A DNA stretch of 64,000 nucleotides, taken from the NCBI RefSeq assembly GCF_002355735.1, contig NZ_AP014879.1:1178001-1242000 (forward strand). Direction: 5' to 3'. Positions 28,135-37,517 of the stretch are shown here, in pieces. The stretch comes from Sulfuricaulis limicola. Its GTDB lineage: Bacteria > Pseudomonadota > Gammaproteobacteria > Acidiferrobacterales > Sulfurifustaceae. The position numbers were made by a program, and so were the translations under genes. The notes below the pieces were generated by a model. That model was not told the DNA's origin. It saw only the letters and a list, made by a program, of their open reading frames with translations, and searched no databases. Positions within the stretch are counted from its first letter, which is position 1; each line of letters starts with the position of its first letter.

Positions 28135-28729
28135 CAAGGCCGACAGGGAAGAAGAGCGGGTGCTGGAGCTGCTGGACGCGGTCGGCAGGCAAAGTAACGT
28201 CAGCCAGCGCCATCTGGCCAGCAACATGGGGATTGCCCTGGGCTTGGCGAATTCCTATCTCAAGCGCTGCATCCGCAAGGGCTTCATCAAGATCAGCGAG
28301 GCCCCGGCCAACCGCTACCTCTACTACCTGACGCCGAAAGGATTCGCGGAAAAAAGCCGGCTCACCGCGAAATACCTGTCATCCTCGTTTGCTTTTTACC
28401 GCCGCGCCGGCGAATCCTGCGTGGAGGTTTTCCGTCGCTGCGAGGCGCAGGGCTGGCGCCGGATTCTGCTGTACGGGATGTCAGATCTGGCCGAGATCGC
28501 CATGCTGCGCGCGGAGGAAAGCGATGTCGACATCGTCGGCATCCTGGATCCGCATACCGAACGGCGCCGGTTCGCCGGTGTGGCCGTCTGGCATTCGCTG
28601 CAACAGGCCGGGTCGTATGATGGCTGTGTGCTGACGGAATTGAATTCGCCGTTGCTCAGTTACGAGCAATTGCTGAAGGAAGTGGACAAGGAACGCATAC
28701 TGATTCCGGACATTTTGCGGCTGGAATAG
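28127..28729 (+). CDS. MarR-family EPS-associated transcriptional regulator with C-terminal Rossmann-like domain
   Basis: The 200-residue protein starts MNTKADREEERVLELLDAVGRQSNVSQRHLASNMGIALGLANSYLKRCIRKGFIKI, a winged helix with a clear recognition helix, and then a beta-wing (PANRYLYYLTPKGFAEKSRL). A linker follows. The C-terminal half (RRILLYGMSDLAEIAMLRAEESDVDIVGILDPHTERRRFAGVAVWHSLQQ) resembles a small Rossmann-like sensing domain as seen in sugar O-acyltransferase N-termini. The combination is found beside exopolysaccharide loci. It is probably a repressor or glycan-precursor sensor. There is no Shine-Dalgarno because the palindrome occupies that space. A strong hairpin follows 5 bp after the stop. 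Confidence 0.85.
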   Translation: MNTKADREEERVLELLDAVGRQSNVSQRHLASNMGIALGLANSYLKRCIRKGFIKISEAPANRYLYYLTPKGFAEKSRLTAKYLSSSFAFYRRAGESCVEVFRRCEAQGWRRILLYGMSDLAEIAMLRAEESDVDIVGILDPHTERRRFAGVAVWHSLQQAGSYDGCVLTELNSPLLSYEQLLKEVDKERILIPDILRLE

Positions 28730-28734
28730 CGGTG

Positions 28735-28781
28735 GCGCCACCCGGGTGATATCCGCCAGAACGATATCACCCGGGTGGCGC
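28735..28781 (+). terminator. 19-bp perfect hairpin after the regulator gene
   Basis: GCGCCACCCGGGTGATATC (28735-28753) and its exact reverse complement (28763-28781) flank a 9-nt loop CGCCAGAAC. No U-tract follows. It most likely ends or attenuates the upstream transcript, or pauses polymerase shortly before the ops element 40 bp further on. Confidence 0.7.
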
Positions 28782-28820
28782 ATGAACTTGTCGGGCTGTG
28801 CGGAACCGGGTGTTCTGCAT

Positions 28821-28833
28821 GGCGGTAGCGTGC
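28821..28833 (+). promoter_or_regulatory. ops element (RfaH recruitment site)
   Basis: GGCGGTAGCGTGC matches the core of the JUMPstart/ops sequence known from E. coli rfb and other RfaH-controlled operons. It is flanked by TTCTG (28813-28817) and CAGAA (28834-28838), which can pair and present the motif in a loop. It stands 38 bp before the first gene of the glycan operon and 740 bp after the RfaH-like gene. Confidence 0.85.
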
Positions 28834-28870
28834 CAGAATCCGGATAATGTAAAACACAAAAAACGCAAAC

Positions 28871-29881
28871 ATGAAAATCCTCATTACAGGAGTCGCCGGG
28901 TTTATCGGTTCCGCGCTTGCGCTCAGGCTGCTGGAGCGCGGCGATTCCGTGTATGGAATCGATAACATGAACAATTATTATGACGTGCATCTCAAGGAGG
29001 CCCGTCTCAAGCGCACCATCGATCATCACAAGTTCCGGTTTGAGAAGCTGGATATCGTCAACCGGAAGGGGATGGCCGAATTGTTCCGCAGGGAGAAATT
29101 CGATGCCGTCATGCATCTGGCGGCGCAGGCCGGGGTGCGCTATTCGATTACCAATCCGGACGCGTACGTTGACGCCAATCTGGTCGGCTTCGGCAATATC
29201 CTGGAAGGCTGCCGGCACAATGGCGTGAAGCACCTGGTATTCGCCTCTTCGAGCTCGGTCTATGGCGCCAATACCAGGTTGCCGTTTTCCGAGCACGACA
29301 ACGTGGATCACCCCGTTTCCCTGTACGCGGCCACGAAGAAGGCGAACGAGTTGATGGCGCATTCTTATGCGCACCTGTACCAGATGCCATGCACAGGATT
29401 GAGGTTCTTCACGGTTTATGGCCCCTGGGGCCGGCCGGACATGGCGCTGTTCAAATTCACCAAGGGCATACTCGAAGGAACGCCCATCCCCGTGTTCAAT
29501 CACGGCAAGATGATCCGGGATTTCACTTATATCGATGACATCGTGGAGGGAGTAATCCGCGTGATAGACCATGCGGCCCGTCCTGATCCCGCATGGACTG
29601 GTGGCGCACCCGATCCAGCCACGAGTTATGCGCCTTACCGTATCTATAATATTGGCAATAATCAGCCGGTCGAGCTGATGCGTTACATCGAGGTGCTGGA
29701 AAAATCCCTGGGCAAGAAGGCCAAACTGGAAATGCTGCCGATGCAGGATGGGGACGTGCCGGCGACCTCGGCCAATGTCGACAGCCTCGGCAAGGACGTC
29801 GGTTTCCGTCCACGCACCTCCGTCGAGCATGGAATCGGCCGCTTTGTGGAGTGGTACAAGTCCTATCACGGCGTTGCCTGA
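28871..29881 (+). CDS. UDP-glucuronate 4-epimerase-type NAD-dependent epimerase
   Basis: A 336-residue extended [82 protein letters not shown], the catalytic [14 protein letters not shown] and [36 protein letters not shown]. The NYYD-LK and VRYS blocks are typical of CapI/GAE epimerases, which convert UDP-GlcA to UDP-GalA. It is the first gene after the ops element. No UDP-glucose dehydrogenase is seen nearby, so UDP-GlcA must come from elsewhere. Confidence 0.88.
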   Translation: MKILITGVAGFIGSALALRLLERGDSVYGIDNMNNYYDVHLKEARLKRTIDHHKFRFEKLDIVNRKGMAELFRREKFDAVMHLAAQAGVRYSITNPDAYVDANLVGFGNILEGCRHNGVKHLVFASSSSVYGANTRLPFSEHDNVDHPVSLYAATKKANELMAHSYAHLYQMPCTGLRFFTVYGPWGRPDMALFKFTKGILEGTPIPVFNHGKMIRDFTYIDDIVEGVIRVIDHAARPDPAWTGGAPDPATSYAPYRIYNIGNNQPVELMRYIEVLEKSLGKKAKLEMLPMQDGDVPATSANVDSLGKDVGFRPRTSVEHGIGRFVEWYKSYHGVA

Positions 29882-29923
29882 GCCGCGCCGGAATCCTGTC
29901 CCGTTGATGAGAAATACGCGTCC

Positions 29924-31327
29924 ATGAAAATCAATCCCGTCATTCTGTCCGGTGGTTCCGGGACGCGGCTGTGGCCGCTTTCGCGCGAACACTATCCGAA
30001 ACAATTGTTGTGCCTGCTGGGCGAACAGACGCTGTTGCAGCAGACGGTTTCGCGCCTCGACGGGGCGGGAAACGTGGCGGCACCACTGCTGGTCTGTAAC
30101 GAAGAACACCGTTTCCTGATCGCGGAACAGTTGCGGCAGATGGGGAAGCCGCCGGCGGACATCATCCTGGAGCCGATCGGGCGCAACACCGCCCCGGCCC
30201 TGACGCTCGCGGCGCTGGCGCTGCTGAAGCACTCGCCCGATGACGCCTTGATGCTGGTGATGCCGGCGGATCATGTCATCCAGCACACGGCGAAATTCCA
30301 TGACGCAGTGAAAGAGGGCGCCGCCCTGGCGGAAAAGGGACGGCTGGTGACTTTTGGCATAGTTCCCGGCGGGCCCGAAACCGGGTATGGATACATCAAG
30401 CGCGGAAAGGGCAACGACGTGGAAGCGTTCGTGGAAAAGCCGGATGCCGGGACCGCCGCGCAGTATGTAGCCTCGGGAGAGTATTTGTGGAACAGCGGCA
30501 TGTTTCTGATGCTTGCTTCCGCATGGCTCGAGGAGCTCAACCGTTTCCATCCGGCGATGCTGGAGACATGCAAGGCCGCCTACGACGGCGGGAAACGCGA
30601 CGCCGATTTCTACCGGGTCGACCGGCAGGCCTTCGGCAGTTGCCAGTCGAATTCCATCGATTACGCCGTCATGGAAGAAACAGAAAGGGCGGCCGTCGTG
30701 GCGCTGGACGCGGGCTGGTCGGATATCGGCGCCTGGTCGTCCCTGTGGGACGCCTCGGCTCACGATGCAGAGGGAAATGTCGTGCAAGGAGATGTGTATA
30801 TGCACGCGACCCGGAATGCCCTGTTGATTTCACAGCACCGTTTTGTCGCCGCCGTCGGGCTTGATGACATCATCGTGGTGGAAACCCCCGACGCCGTGCT
30901 GGTGGCGCACAAAAACCATGCTCAGGACGTGAAGGAAGTCGTGAATCGGCTGAAAAGCGACAAACGCAGCGAATACCAGACCCACCGGCGGGTGTATCGC
31001 CCGTGGGGAACTTATGAGGGAGTCGACGCCGGTGCGCGCTTTCAGGTGAAACGCCTGGTGGTGAATCCCGGCGCATCCTTGTCGCTGCAGATGCATCACC
31101 ACCGCGCCGAGCACTGGATCGTGGTCAAGGGCACAGCCCGGGTGACGCGGGGCGACGAGGTATTCATGCTTACGGAGAATCAGTCCACCTACATTCCATT
31201 GGGCACGACGCACCGGCTGGAAAATCCCGGGAATATCCCGCTCGAGATCATCGAGGTGCAATCCGGGAGCTATCTCGGCGAAGACGACATCGTGCGATTT
31301 GAAGACAAATACAACCGGACGAAATGA
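29924..31327 (+). CDS. manC: Mannose-1-phosphate guanylyltransferase / mannose-6-phosphate isomerase
   Basis: The 467-residue type II bifunctional enzyme has an N-terminal nucleotidyltransferase ([64 protein letters not shown]) and a C-terminal cupin isomerase domain ([71 protein letters not shown]). It makes GDP-mannose, the substrate of Gmd encoded next. The stop overlaps the gmd start (ATGA). Confidence 0.96.
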   Translation: MKINPVILSGGSGTRLWPLSREHYPKQLLCLLGEQTLLQQTVSRLDGAGNVAAPLLVCNEEHRFLIAEQLRQMGKPPADIILEPIGRNTAPALTLAALALLKHSPDDALMLVMPADHVIQHTAKFHDAVKEGAALAEKGRLVTFGIVPGGPETGYGYIKRGKGNDVEAFVEKPDAGTAAQYVASGEYLWNSGMFLMLASAWLEELNRFHPAMLETCKAAYDGGKRDADFYRVDRQAFGSCQSNSIDYAVMEETERAAVVALDAGWSDIGAWSSLWDASAHDAEGNVVQGDVYMHATRNALLISQHRFVAAVGLDDIIVVETPDAVLVAHKNHAQDVKEVVNRLKSDKRSEYQTHRRVYRPWGTYEGVDAGARFQVKRLVVNPGASLSLQMHHHRAEHWIVVKGTARVTRGDEVFMLTENQSTYIPLGTTHRLENPGNIPLEIIEVQSGSYLGEDDIVRFEDKYNRTK

Positions 31328-32448
31328 AAATGGCGAAGAAAGCACTGATCACCGGTATTACCGGCCAGGATGGCGCCTATCTGGCAGAATTCCTGCTCAA
31401 GAAGGGTTACGAGGTCCATGGCATCAAGCGCCGCACCTCGCTGTTCAACACCGACCGCATCGATCACCTGTATCAGGACCCGCACGTCAAGGCGCGCCAG
31501 TTTATCCTGCACTACGGCGACATGACCGATTCCAGCAGCCTGATCCGTATCGTGCAGCAGGTTCAGCCCGACGAGATTTACAATCTCGCGGCCCAGAGTC
31601 ATGTGGCCGTGTCATTCGAAGAACCGGAATATACGGCCGATTCGGACGCCCTGGGTGCGTTGCGCCTGCTGGAGGCCATCCGCATCCTGGGCCTGGAAAA
31701 GAAAGCGCGTTTTTATCAGGCCTCGACCTCCGAGCTGTACGGCAAGGTGCAGGAAATTCCCCAGCGCGAGACCACGCCGTTTTATCCCCGTTCGCCTTAT
31801 GCCGTGGCCAAACTCTATGCCTACTGGATCACGGTGAACTACCGTGAGGCCTACGGCATGTACGCCTGCAACGGAATCCTGTTCAACCATGAATCGCCCG
31901 TGCGTGGCGAGACCTTCGTGACCCGGAAGATCACGCGCGCCATGGCACGCATCAAGCTCGGACTGCAGGACTGCCTGTACCTTGGCAACATGAACGCCAA
32001 GCGCGACTGGGGCCATGCGCGCGATTACGTCGAGGCGCAGTGGCTGGTGCTGCAGCAGAAAAACCCGGAAGATTTTGTCATCGCCACCGGGGAGCAATAC
32101 AGCGTGCGGGATTTCGTCAATGCCGTCGCCAGGGAACTCGGCATCGTTCTCGAATGGCGCGGCAAGGGCGTGAAGGAGACCGGCATCGTCAGCCAGGTGG
32201 ACGGCAGCGGGAAGAACGGACCCAAAAAAGGTCATGCCATCGTCCGCGTCGATCCGCGCTACTTCCGTCCCACGGAGGTTGAAACGCTGCTCGGCGACGC
32301 ATCAAAGGCGCGCAAGAAGCTTGGCTGGAAACCGAAAATCAAATTCAGGGAACTGGTGGCGGAAATGGTGCGCGAAGACCTGAAGGCGGCGGAACGTGAC
32401 GAGCTGGTCAAACGGCACGGCTATTCCGCTTACAATTATCACGAATAA
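31324..32448 (+). CDS. gmd: GDP-mannose 4,6-dehydratase
   Basis: A 374-residue [99 protein letters not shown], the catalytic [35 protein letters not shown] and [19 protein letters not shown]. It produces GDP-4-keto-6-deoxymannose, the branch point to GDP-fucose (Fcl, next gene) and GDP-perosamine (candidate aminotransferase at 56615). Confidence 0.97.
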   Translation: MKMAKKALITGITGQDGAYLAEFLLKKGYEVHGIKRRTSLFNTDRIDHLYQDPHVKARQFILHYGDMTDSSSLIRIVQQVQPDEIYNLAAQSHVAVSFEEPEYTADSDALGALRLLEAIRILGLEKKARFYQASTSELYGKVQEIPQRETTPFYPRSPYAVAKLYAYWITVNYREAYGMYACNGILFNHESPVRGETFVTRKITRAMARIKLGLQDCLYLGNMNAKRDWGHARDYVEAQWLVLQQKNPEDFVIATGEQYSVRDFVNAVARELGIVLEWRGKGVKETGIVSQVDGSGKNGPKKGHAIVRVDPRYFRPTEVETLLGDASKARKKLGWKPKIKFRELVAEMVREDLKAAERDELVKRHGYSAYNYHE

Positions 32449-32450
32449 TC

Positions 32451-33398
32451 ATGAAACCGGACAGCAAGATTTATGTCGCCGGCCACCGCGGCCTGGTCGG
32501 TTCGGCGCTCATGCGCCGGCTTATCGCCGGCGGTTATAGCAACATCGTCACGCGAACACACGCCGAGCTGGACCTGACCAACCAGCCGTCGGTGAAGCAG
32601 TTCTTTGAAGCGGAGCGTCCGGAGTACGTATTTCTCGCCGCCGCGAAAGTTGGCGGCATCCACGCCAACAACACCTATCGCGCCGATTTTATCTATCAGA
32701 ACCTGATGATCGAATCGAACATCATTCATGCCTCCTGCCGGCAAGGCGTGAAAAAGCTCATGTTTCTCGGATCGAGCTGTATTTATCCAAAATTTTCGCC
32801 CCAGCCCATGAAAGAGGAGCATCTGTTGACGGGTCTCCTCGAGCCGACCAACGAACCCTATGCCATCGCCAAAATCGCCGGTATCAAGATGTGCGATGCC
32901 TATAACCGCCAATACGGCACCAATTTCATGAGCGCCATGCCGACCAATCTTTATGGCCCGGGGGATAACTATGACCCGCAGAATTCGCATGTATTGCCGG
33001 CGCTTATTTACCGGATGCATAAAGCCAGAATGGAAGGTGCGAAAGAGGTAGTGGTGTGGGGGAGCGGTTTACCGAAACGCGAGTTCCTTTTCAGTGACGA
33101 TGCGGCGGATGCCTGTGTCTATCTGATGGAAAAATATAACGCTTCCGAAATTGGCGAATTCGTCAATATCGGAGTAGGCAAGGAGATCGCCATCCATGAG
33201 CTGGCGGAGCTGATAGCTGACGTGGTTGGTTTTCAGGGAGAATTGGTGTTTGACAAGTCAAAACCTGATGGCACGCCGCGAAAGCTCCTCGATGTTTCGC
33301 GGATGCGGGCGCTCGGCTGGCAAGCCGCGACAGACTTCAGGGAAGGCATCACCAGGGCTTACACGGATTACCGGAAAAATGTCTTTAAAGCCGTTTGA
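32451..33398 (+). CDS. fcl: GDP-L-fucose synthase
   Basis: A 315-residue bifunctional epimerase/reductase: [76 protein letters not shown], the catalytic [44 protein letters not shown] and [24 protein letters not shown]. It turns the Gmd product into GDP-L-fucose. It begins 2 bp after the gmd stop. Confidence 0.97.
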   Translation: MKPDSKIYVAGHRGLVGSALMRRLIAGGYSNIVTRTHAELDLTNQPSVKQFFEAERPEYVFLAAAKVGGIHANNTYRADFIYQNLMIESNIIHASCRQGVKKLMFLGSSCIYPKFSPQPMKEEHLLTGLLEPTNEPYAIAKIAGIKMCDAYNRQYGTNFMSAMPTNLYGPGDNYDPQNSHVLPALIYRMHKARMEGAKEVVVWGSGLPKREFLFSDDAADACVYLMEKYNASEIGEFVNIGVGKEIAIHELAELIADVVGFQGELVFDKSKPDGTPRKLLDVSRMRALGWQAATDFREGITRAYTDYRKNVFKAV

Positions 33399-33465
33399 CC
33401 GGATCAAGAGGAATTCCATCCATCGCTGGCCATGAGATGTTGCGTGGAATCTTTTCAGCGGCACC

Positions 33466-35301
33466 TTGTTGAATTTTCATCACGATGACACGTTTCCAGT
33501 ACCTATCGCAGCCGATAAGGCGGATCGAGTGATTCGGCAATCCACCGCGCGCAAAATCTGGGAGCTGCTGTTGCCGGCAGAACGCCAAAGAGCGGTTATA
33601 TTGGCAAGCCTTATGATGATTGCCATGGTGCTGGAGATGGTCGGGGTGGGCATGGTGATTCCGGCTCTGGCGCTCCTGACGCAAAGCGATATTGCCGGAA
33701 AATATCCGGCGCTGCGGCCCACGATCGAGCTGCTCGGCAATCCAGACCAGCAAACCCTGGTGATTGGCGGGATGCTTGTGCTTGTAGGAGTTTATTTTGT
33801 GAAAAACCTGTTCATCGGTTTTCTCACATGGCAACAAAGCCGGTTTGCCTTTGGGTTGCAGGCCCGGCTTTCGCAACGATTGTTCACGGATTATCTTCGT
33901 CAACCCTATACCTTCCATTTGCAGCGAAATTCTGCACAGTTGATTCGCAATGCAACAGGGGAGGTTAACGTGTTCACGGTCAATGCCGTCGCGCCGATGA
34001 TGCTGCTTCTCTCGGAGGTCCTCGTCCTCCTCGGCCTGGGCGGCATGTTGCTTGCCGTCGAGCCCATCGGTACTTTAATAATGACGTGCGTGATGGGAGT
34101 GGCCACATGGGGTTTTCTTCGTATCACGCGCGGGCATATCATGCGTTGGGGGGCGGCACGCCAGTATCACGAGGGGCTGCGTATCCAGCACCTGCAGCAA
34201 GGGCTGGGCGGCGCCAAGGACGTCAAGCTGCTTGGACGCGAGACCGAGTTCCTGGAGCAATATCGCGTACACAACGCCCAAAGCGCGCGAGTCGGGCAGT
34301 TGCAGCAGACTTTGCTGCAACTGCCGCGTCTGTGGCTGGAACTGCTGGCGGTCAGCGGGCTCGCCATTCTGGTGTTGACCATGCTGGCGCAAGGCCGTGC
34401 GCTGGAAGCCGTTCTCCCCATGCTGGGCCTCTTCGTGGCCGCGGCATTTCGACTCCTGCCATCGGTAAATCGCGTGCTGGGGGCCATGCAAATGCTCAAA
34501 TACGGATTGCCGGTCATAGATACGCTGCATGCCGAACTCAATCTGCTTCCGTCGACGGTTCACGAAGCCGGGTCCACGAAAGCGTCCTTCCAGAATACCC
34601 TGGAGCTGAGAGATGTCGTTTACGCTTATCCGGGCTCGTCAGAACCGGTGATCACGAATCTCTCGTTTACCATCCATCGCGGTGAGTCCATTGGATTCAT
34701 CGGATCGAGCGGCGCCGGGAAGAGCACATTGGTAGACATCTTGCTTGGCTTGCTCGCTCCTGACAGCGGAGCAGTTCTGGTGGATGGCGAGGATATCCAG
34801 CAGCGCCTGCGAAGCTGGCAGAACCATATTGGTTATGTGCCACAAACCATCTTTCTTACAGACGATACACTCCGGCGCAACGTCGCCTTCGGATTGGCGG
34901 ACGAGCATATTGACGAAGCGGCTGTGCAGCGCGCCATAGGTGCCGCACAGCTGGAAGATTTTGTTAAGAGCCTGCCGGAAGGACTGGATACCCTGGTAGG
35001 AGAGCGCGGCGTCCGTTTGTCCGGTGGCCAACGCCAGCGCGTTGGCATTGCGCGTGCCCTGTATCACGATCCCAGTGTTCTGGTGCTGGATGAGGCGACC
35101 AGTTCGCTTGATACAGCCACGGAGCGTGGTGTGATGGAGGCGGTGCGCGCTCTCCAGGGGGAAAAGACTGTTCTCATTGTTGCGCACCGATTGAGCACCG
35201 TGGAACACTGCGACCGGTTGTATCGACTCGAGCGGGGGCGCGTGGCGCAGCAGGGCGCGCCGGATGCGATATTCCCCAATCGCGCAATCAACAAGACATA
35301 G
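33466..35301 (+). CDS. ABC transporter, fused permease and ATPase (PglK/MsbA-like flippase)
   Basis: A 611-residue half-transporter: about six transmembrane helices in the first 330 residues (for example VILASLMMIAMVLEMVGVGMVIPALALL), then an ATPase with Walker A GSSGAGKST, Q-loop YVPQTIFLTDDTL, signature LSGGQRQRVGIARAL, Walker B VLVLDEATSS and H-loop VAHRLST. Such proteins in glycan loci flip lipid-linked oligosaccharides, as PglK does. No Wzx-type flippase is seen in the window. The start is uncertain: TTG 33466 is the longest form, but GTG 33529, preceded by AAGGCGGA, gives the more family-like N-terminus VIRQSTARKIWELLLPAERQR. Confidence 0.9.
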   Translation: MLNFHHDDTFPVPIAADKADRVIRQSTARKIWELLLPAERQRAVILASLMMIAMVLEMVGVGMVIPALALLTQSDIAGKYPALRPTIELLGNPDQQTLVIGGMLVLVGVYFVKNLFIGFLTWQQSRFAFGLQARLSQRLFTDYLRQPYTFHLQRNSAQLIRNATGEVNVFTVNAVAPMMLLLSEVLVLLGLGGMLLAVEPIGTLIMTCVMGVATWGFLRITRGHIMRWGAARQYHEGLRIQHLQQGLGGAKDVKLLGRETEFLEQYRVHNAQSARVGQLQQTLLQLPRLWLELLAVSGLAILVLTMLAQGRALEAVLPMLGLFVAAAFRLLPSVNRVLGAMQMLKYGLPVIDTLHAELNLLPSTVHEAGSTKASFQNTLELRDVVYAYPGSSEPVITNLSFTIHRGESIGFIGSSGAGKSTLVDILLGLLAPDSGAVLVDGEDIQQRLRSWQNHIGYVPQTIFLTDDTLRRNVAFGLADEHIDEAAVQRAIGAAQLEDFVKSLPEGLDTLVGERGVRLSGGQRQRVGIARALYHDPSVLVLDEATSSLDTATERGVMEAVRALQGEKTVLIVAHRLSTVEHCDRLYRLERGRVAQQGAPDAIFPNRAINKT

Positions 35302-35318
35302 GGCGAGTCAACGACGAC

Positions 35319-36329
35319 ATGGTTTCTGGATTTCGAAAAGTTCTTGTTACCGGCGCCGACGGCTTCATCGGTTCTCACCTCACGGAAGCGCTGATCAGCA
35401 AGGGTTACAATGTCCGTGCGTTTGTACTGTATAACTCATTTAACTCATGGGGCTGGCTGGACAATATCCCGAAGACGGTTCGCGACTCTCTCGATGTTTT
35501 CGCCGGCGATATCCGTGATCCACATGGCGTAAAGACCGCCATGCAGGGTTGCGACGCCATCCTGCATCTGGCCGCGCTGATCGCCATTCCTTATTCTTAT
35601 CATTCTCCGGATACCTATGTGGACACCAATATCAAGGGGACGCTGAACGTGCTGCAGGCAGCGCGGGAATTGGGGGTGCGTCGCGTGATTCACACCTCCA
35701 CCAGCGAGGTCTATGGTACAGCTCGCTTCGTGCCGATTACCGAGGAACATCCGCTGCAGGGGCAGTCTCCCTATTCGGCCTCGAAAATTGCTGCGGATCA
35801 GCTTGCCTACTCCTTCTATGCCTCCTTTGGTCTGCCGGTGATGATTGCCCGCCCCTTTAACACCTACGGCCCGCGACAATCGGCGAGGGCGGTGATCCCC
35901 ACAATCATCACACAGATAGCCAGTGGCCAACGCCGACTCCGCCTCGGCGCGGTTACCCCGACCCGTGACTTCAACTATGTGCAGGATACCGTTGCCGGCT
36001 TTATGGCGGCCCTGGAATCCGGGAACGGGATCGGCGAAGTGGTGAACTTCGGCAGCAATTTTGAAATTTCCATCGCTGAAACGGCAAGGTTAATCGCCGA
36101 AATCATGGGCACGGAAATAGAAATCGTGTCCGATGAGGCGCGCTTGCGACCGCAAAACTCGGAAGTGGAACGGCTCCTGGCCGACAACACCAAAGCCAAA
36201 AGGTTGTTTGACTGGTCCCCGGCTTATGGTGGCCGCCAGGGGTTCAGGCGCGGCTTGACCGAAACCGCCGCATGGTTCCAGGATCCTGCCAATCTCTCCG
36301 GCTACAAGGCTGATCGCTATAACGTCTGA
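35319..36329 (+). CDS. legB: Nucleotide-activated HexNAc 4,6-dehydratase, LegB type
   Basis: A 336-residue SDR with KVLVTGADGFIGSHLTEALISKGYNVRAFVLYNSFNSWGWLDN, HLAALIAIPYSYHSPDTYVDTNIKGTLNVLQAARELG, the catalytic TSTSEVYGTARFVPITEEHPLQGQSPYSASKIAADQLAYSFY and RPFNTYGPRQSARAVIPTIITQI. The SFNSWGWLD and IPYSYHSP blocks mark the LegB group, first dedicated enzyme of legionaminic acid synthesis. The ptmE-like gene in the locus suggests the GDP-linked substrate described in Campylobacter rather than UDP-GlcNAc. legC follows immediately. Confidence 0.92.
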   Translation: MVSGFRKVLVTGADGFIGSHLTEALISKGYNVRAFVLYNSFNSWGWLDNIPKTVRDSLDVFAGDIRDPHGVKTAMQGCDAILHLAALIAIPYSYHSPDTYVDTNIKGTLNVLQAARELGVRRVIHTSTSEVYGTARFVPITEEHPLQGQSPYSASKIAADQLAYSFYASFGLPVMIARPFNTYGPRQSARAVIPTIITQIASGQRRLRLGAVTPTRDFNYVQDTVAGFMAALESGNGIGEVVNFGSNFEISIAETARLIAEIMGTEIEIVSDEARLRPQNSEVERLLADNTKAKRLFDWSPAYGGRQGFRRGLTETAAWFQDPANLSGYKADRYNV

Positions 36330-37517
36330 ATGGACCCTGGTGTGAGTTCACTGGATCAGGTTTTGTTGCATGGATTGCAGAAGGTGTTGGGCGCGCCCGA
36401 CCGGCTGATCGCCCTGCATGAGCCGGAATTCGGCGGAAATGAAAGCGCGCTGCTCCAGGAATGCCTGAATTCCACTTTTGTGTCCTCGGTCGGCAAATAT
36501 GTCGACCAATTCGAGGCCATGTTGTCCGAGTTCACCGGCGCGAGGCACGCGGTGGCGGTGGTCAACGGCACGGCGGCGCTGCACATCGCGCTCAAGCTTG
36601 CCGGGGTGCAGGTCAACGACGAAGTGCTCGTGCCCGCGGTTTGTTTCGTGGCGACCGCGAATGCCGTTGTCCACTGTGGCGCCGTACCGCATTTCGTGGA
36701 CAGTCACTTCGATAATTTGGGCGTTGATTCATCCGCCCTGGCAGAATATTTACAGGCCATCGCAGAACCGGCGCCTCAGGGCCTGCGCAATCGCCGCACC
36801 GGCCGCCGCATTGCGGCGCTCGTGCCCATGCATACCTTTGGTCACCCGGTGGACATGGCGTCATTGCTCGAAGTGAGCGAGCGCTACGGCCTGCCCGTGG
36901 TGGAAGACGCTGCCGAGTCGCTCGGCAGCACTTATCAGGGGCAGCACACAGGCACCTTCGGAAAACTGGGAGTGCTCAGTTTTAACGGCAATAAAATCAT
37001 CACCACGGGCGGGGGCGGCGCCATTTTGACGAACGACGCGGAGCTGGCGCGACACGCCAAGCACCTTACCACCACCGCCAAGCGCCCCCATCGCTGGGAG
37101 TTTTTCCATGACGAAGTAGCCTGGAACTATCGTCTGCCGAACCTGAATGCCGCCCTCGGTTGTGCCCAGATGGAACGCTTGCAGGATCTTCTCGCGCGCA
37201 AGCGCGAGCTGGCGTCACGGTATCTGGCGGTGTTCGAGAATGGCGATGGTATCCGGTTCATCGCCGAACCCGCCGGTTGCCGCAGCAATTATTGGCTCAA
37301 TTCGGCGCGGCTGGAAAAGCCCGATATGAAAGCCCGAGACCGGTTACTGACCGTTGCCAACGATGCCGGCTATCAGTGTCGACCGATCTGGACGCTTCTG
37401 CACAAGTTGCCGATGTACATCGATTGTCCTCGTGCCGCGCTGCCGGTGGCGGAGCGGCTGGAGGCGAGCTTGATCAATCTGCCGAGCAGCGCAAAGCTGG
37501 CGAGCCTCCGGCAGTGA
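36330..37517 (+). CDS. legC: LegC-family aminotransferase (PLP-dependent, DegT/DnrJ/EryC1)
   Basis: A 395-residue sugar aminotransferase: HEPEFGGNESALLQECLNSTFVSSVGKYVDQFEAML, AVVNGTAALHIALKLAGV, VPAVCFVATANAVVHCGAVPHFVD, VVEDAAESLGSTYQG, and the PLP lysine in FNGNKIITTGGGGAILTND. It aminates the 4-keto group made by LegB. The ATG directly abuts the legB TGA. Its own TGA overlaps the legG start (GTGA). Confidence 0.93.
   Translation: MDPGVSSLDQVLLHGLQKVLGAPDRLIALHEPEFGGNESALLQECLNSTFVSSVGKYVDQFEAMLSEFTGARHAVAVVNGTAALHIALKLAGVQVNDEVLVPAVCFVATANAVVHCGAVPHFVDSHFDNLGVDSSALAEYLQAIAEPAPQGLRNRRTGRRIAALVPMHTFGHPVDMASLLEVSERYGLPVVEDAAESLGSTYQGQHTGTFGKLGVLSFNGNKIITTGGGGAILTNDAELARHAKHLTTTAKRPHRWEFFHDEVAWNYRLPNLNAALGCAQMERLQDLLARKRELASRYLAVFENGDGIRFIAEPAGCRSNYWLNSARLEKPDMKARDRLLTVANDAGYQCRPIWTLLHKLPMYIDCPRAALPVAERLEASLINLPSSAKLASLRQ

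Noticed and set aside
28813-28838. Second ops or full 39-bp JUMPstart upstream
   Set aside because: Only the 13-bp ops core matches; the upstream half of JUMPstart (CTCTGGTAGCTG-like) is not present.
28481-30805. 774-residue minus-strand open frame
   Set aside because: It crosses the regulator gene, the 19-bp hairpin, the ops element and two clear plus-strand genes; no family motifs.
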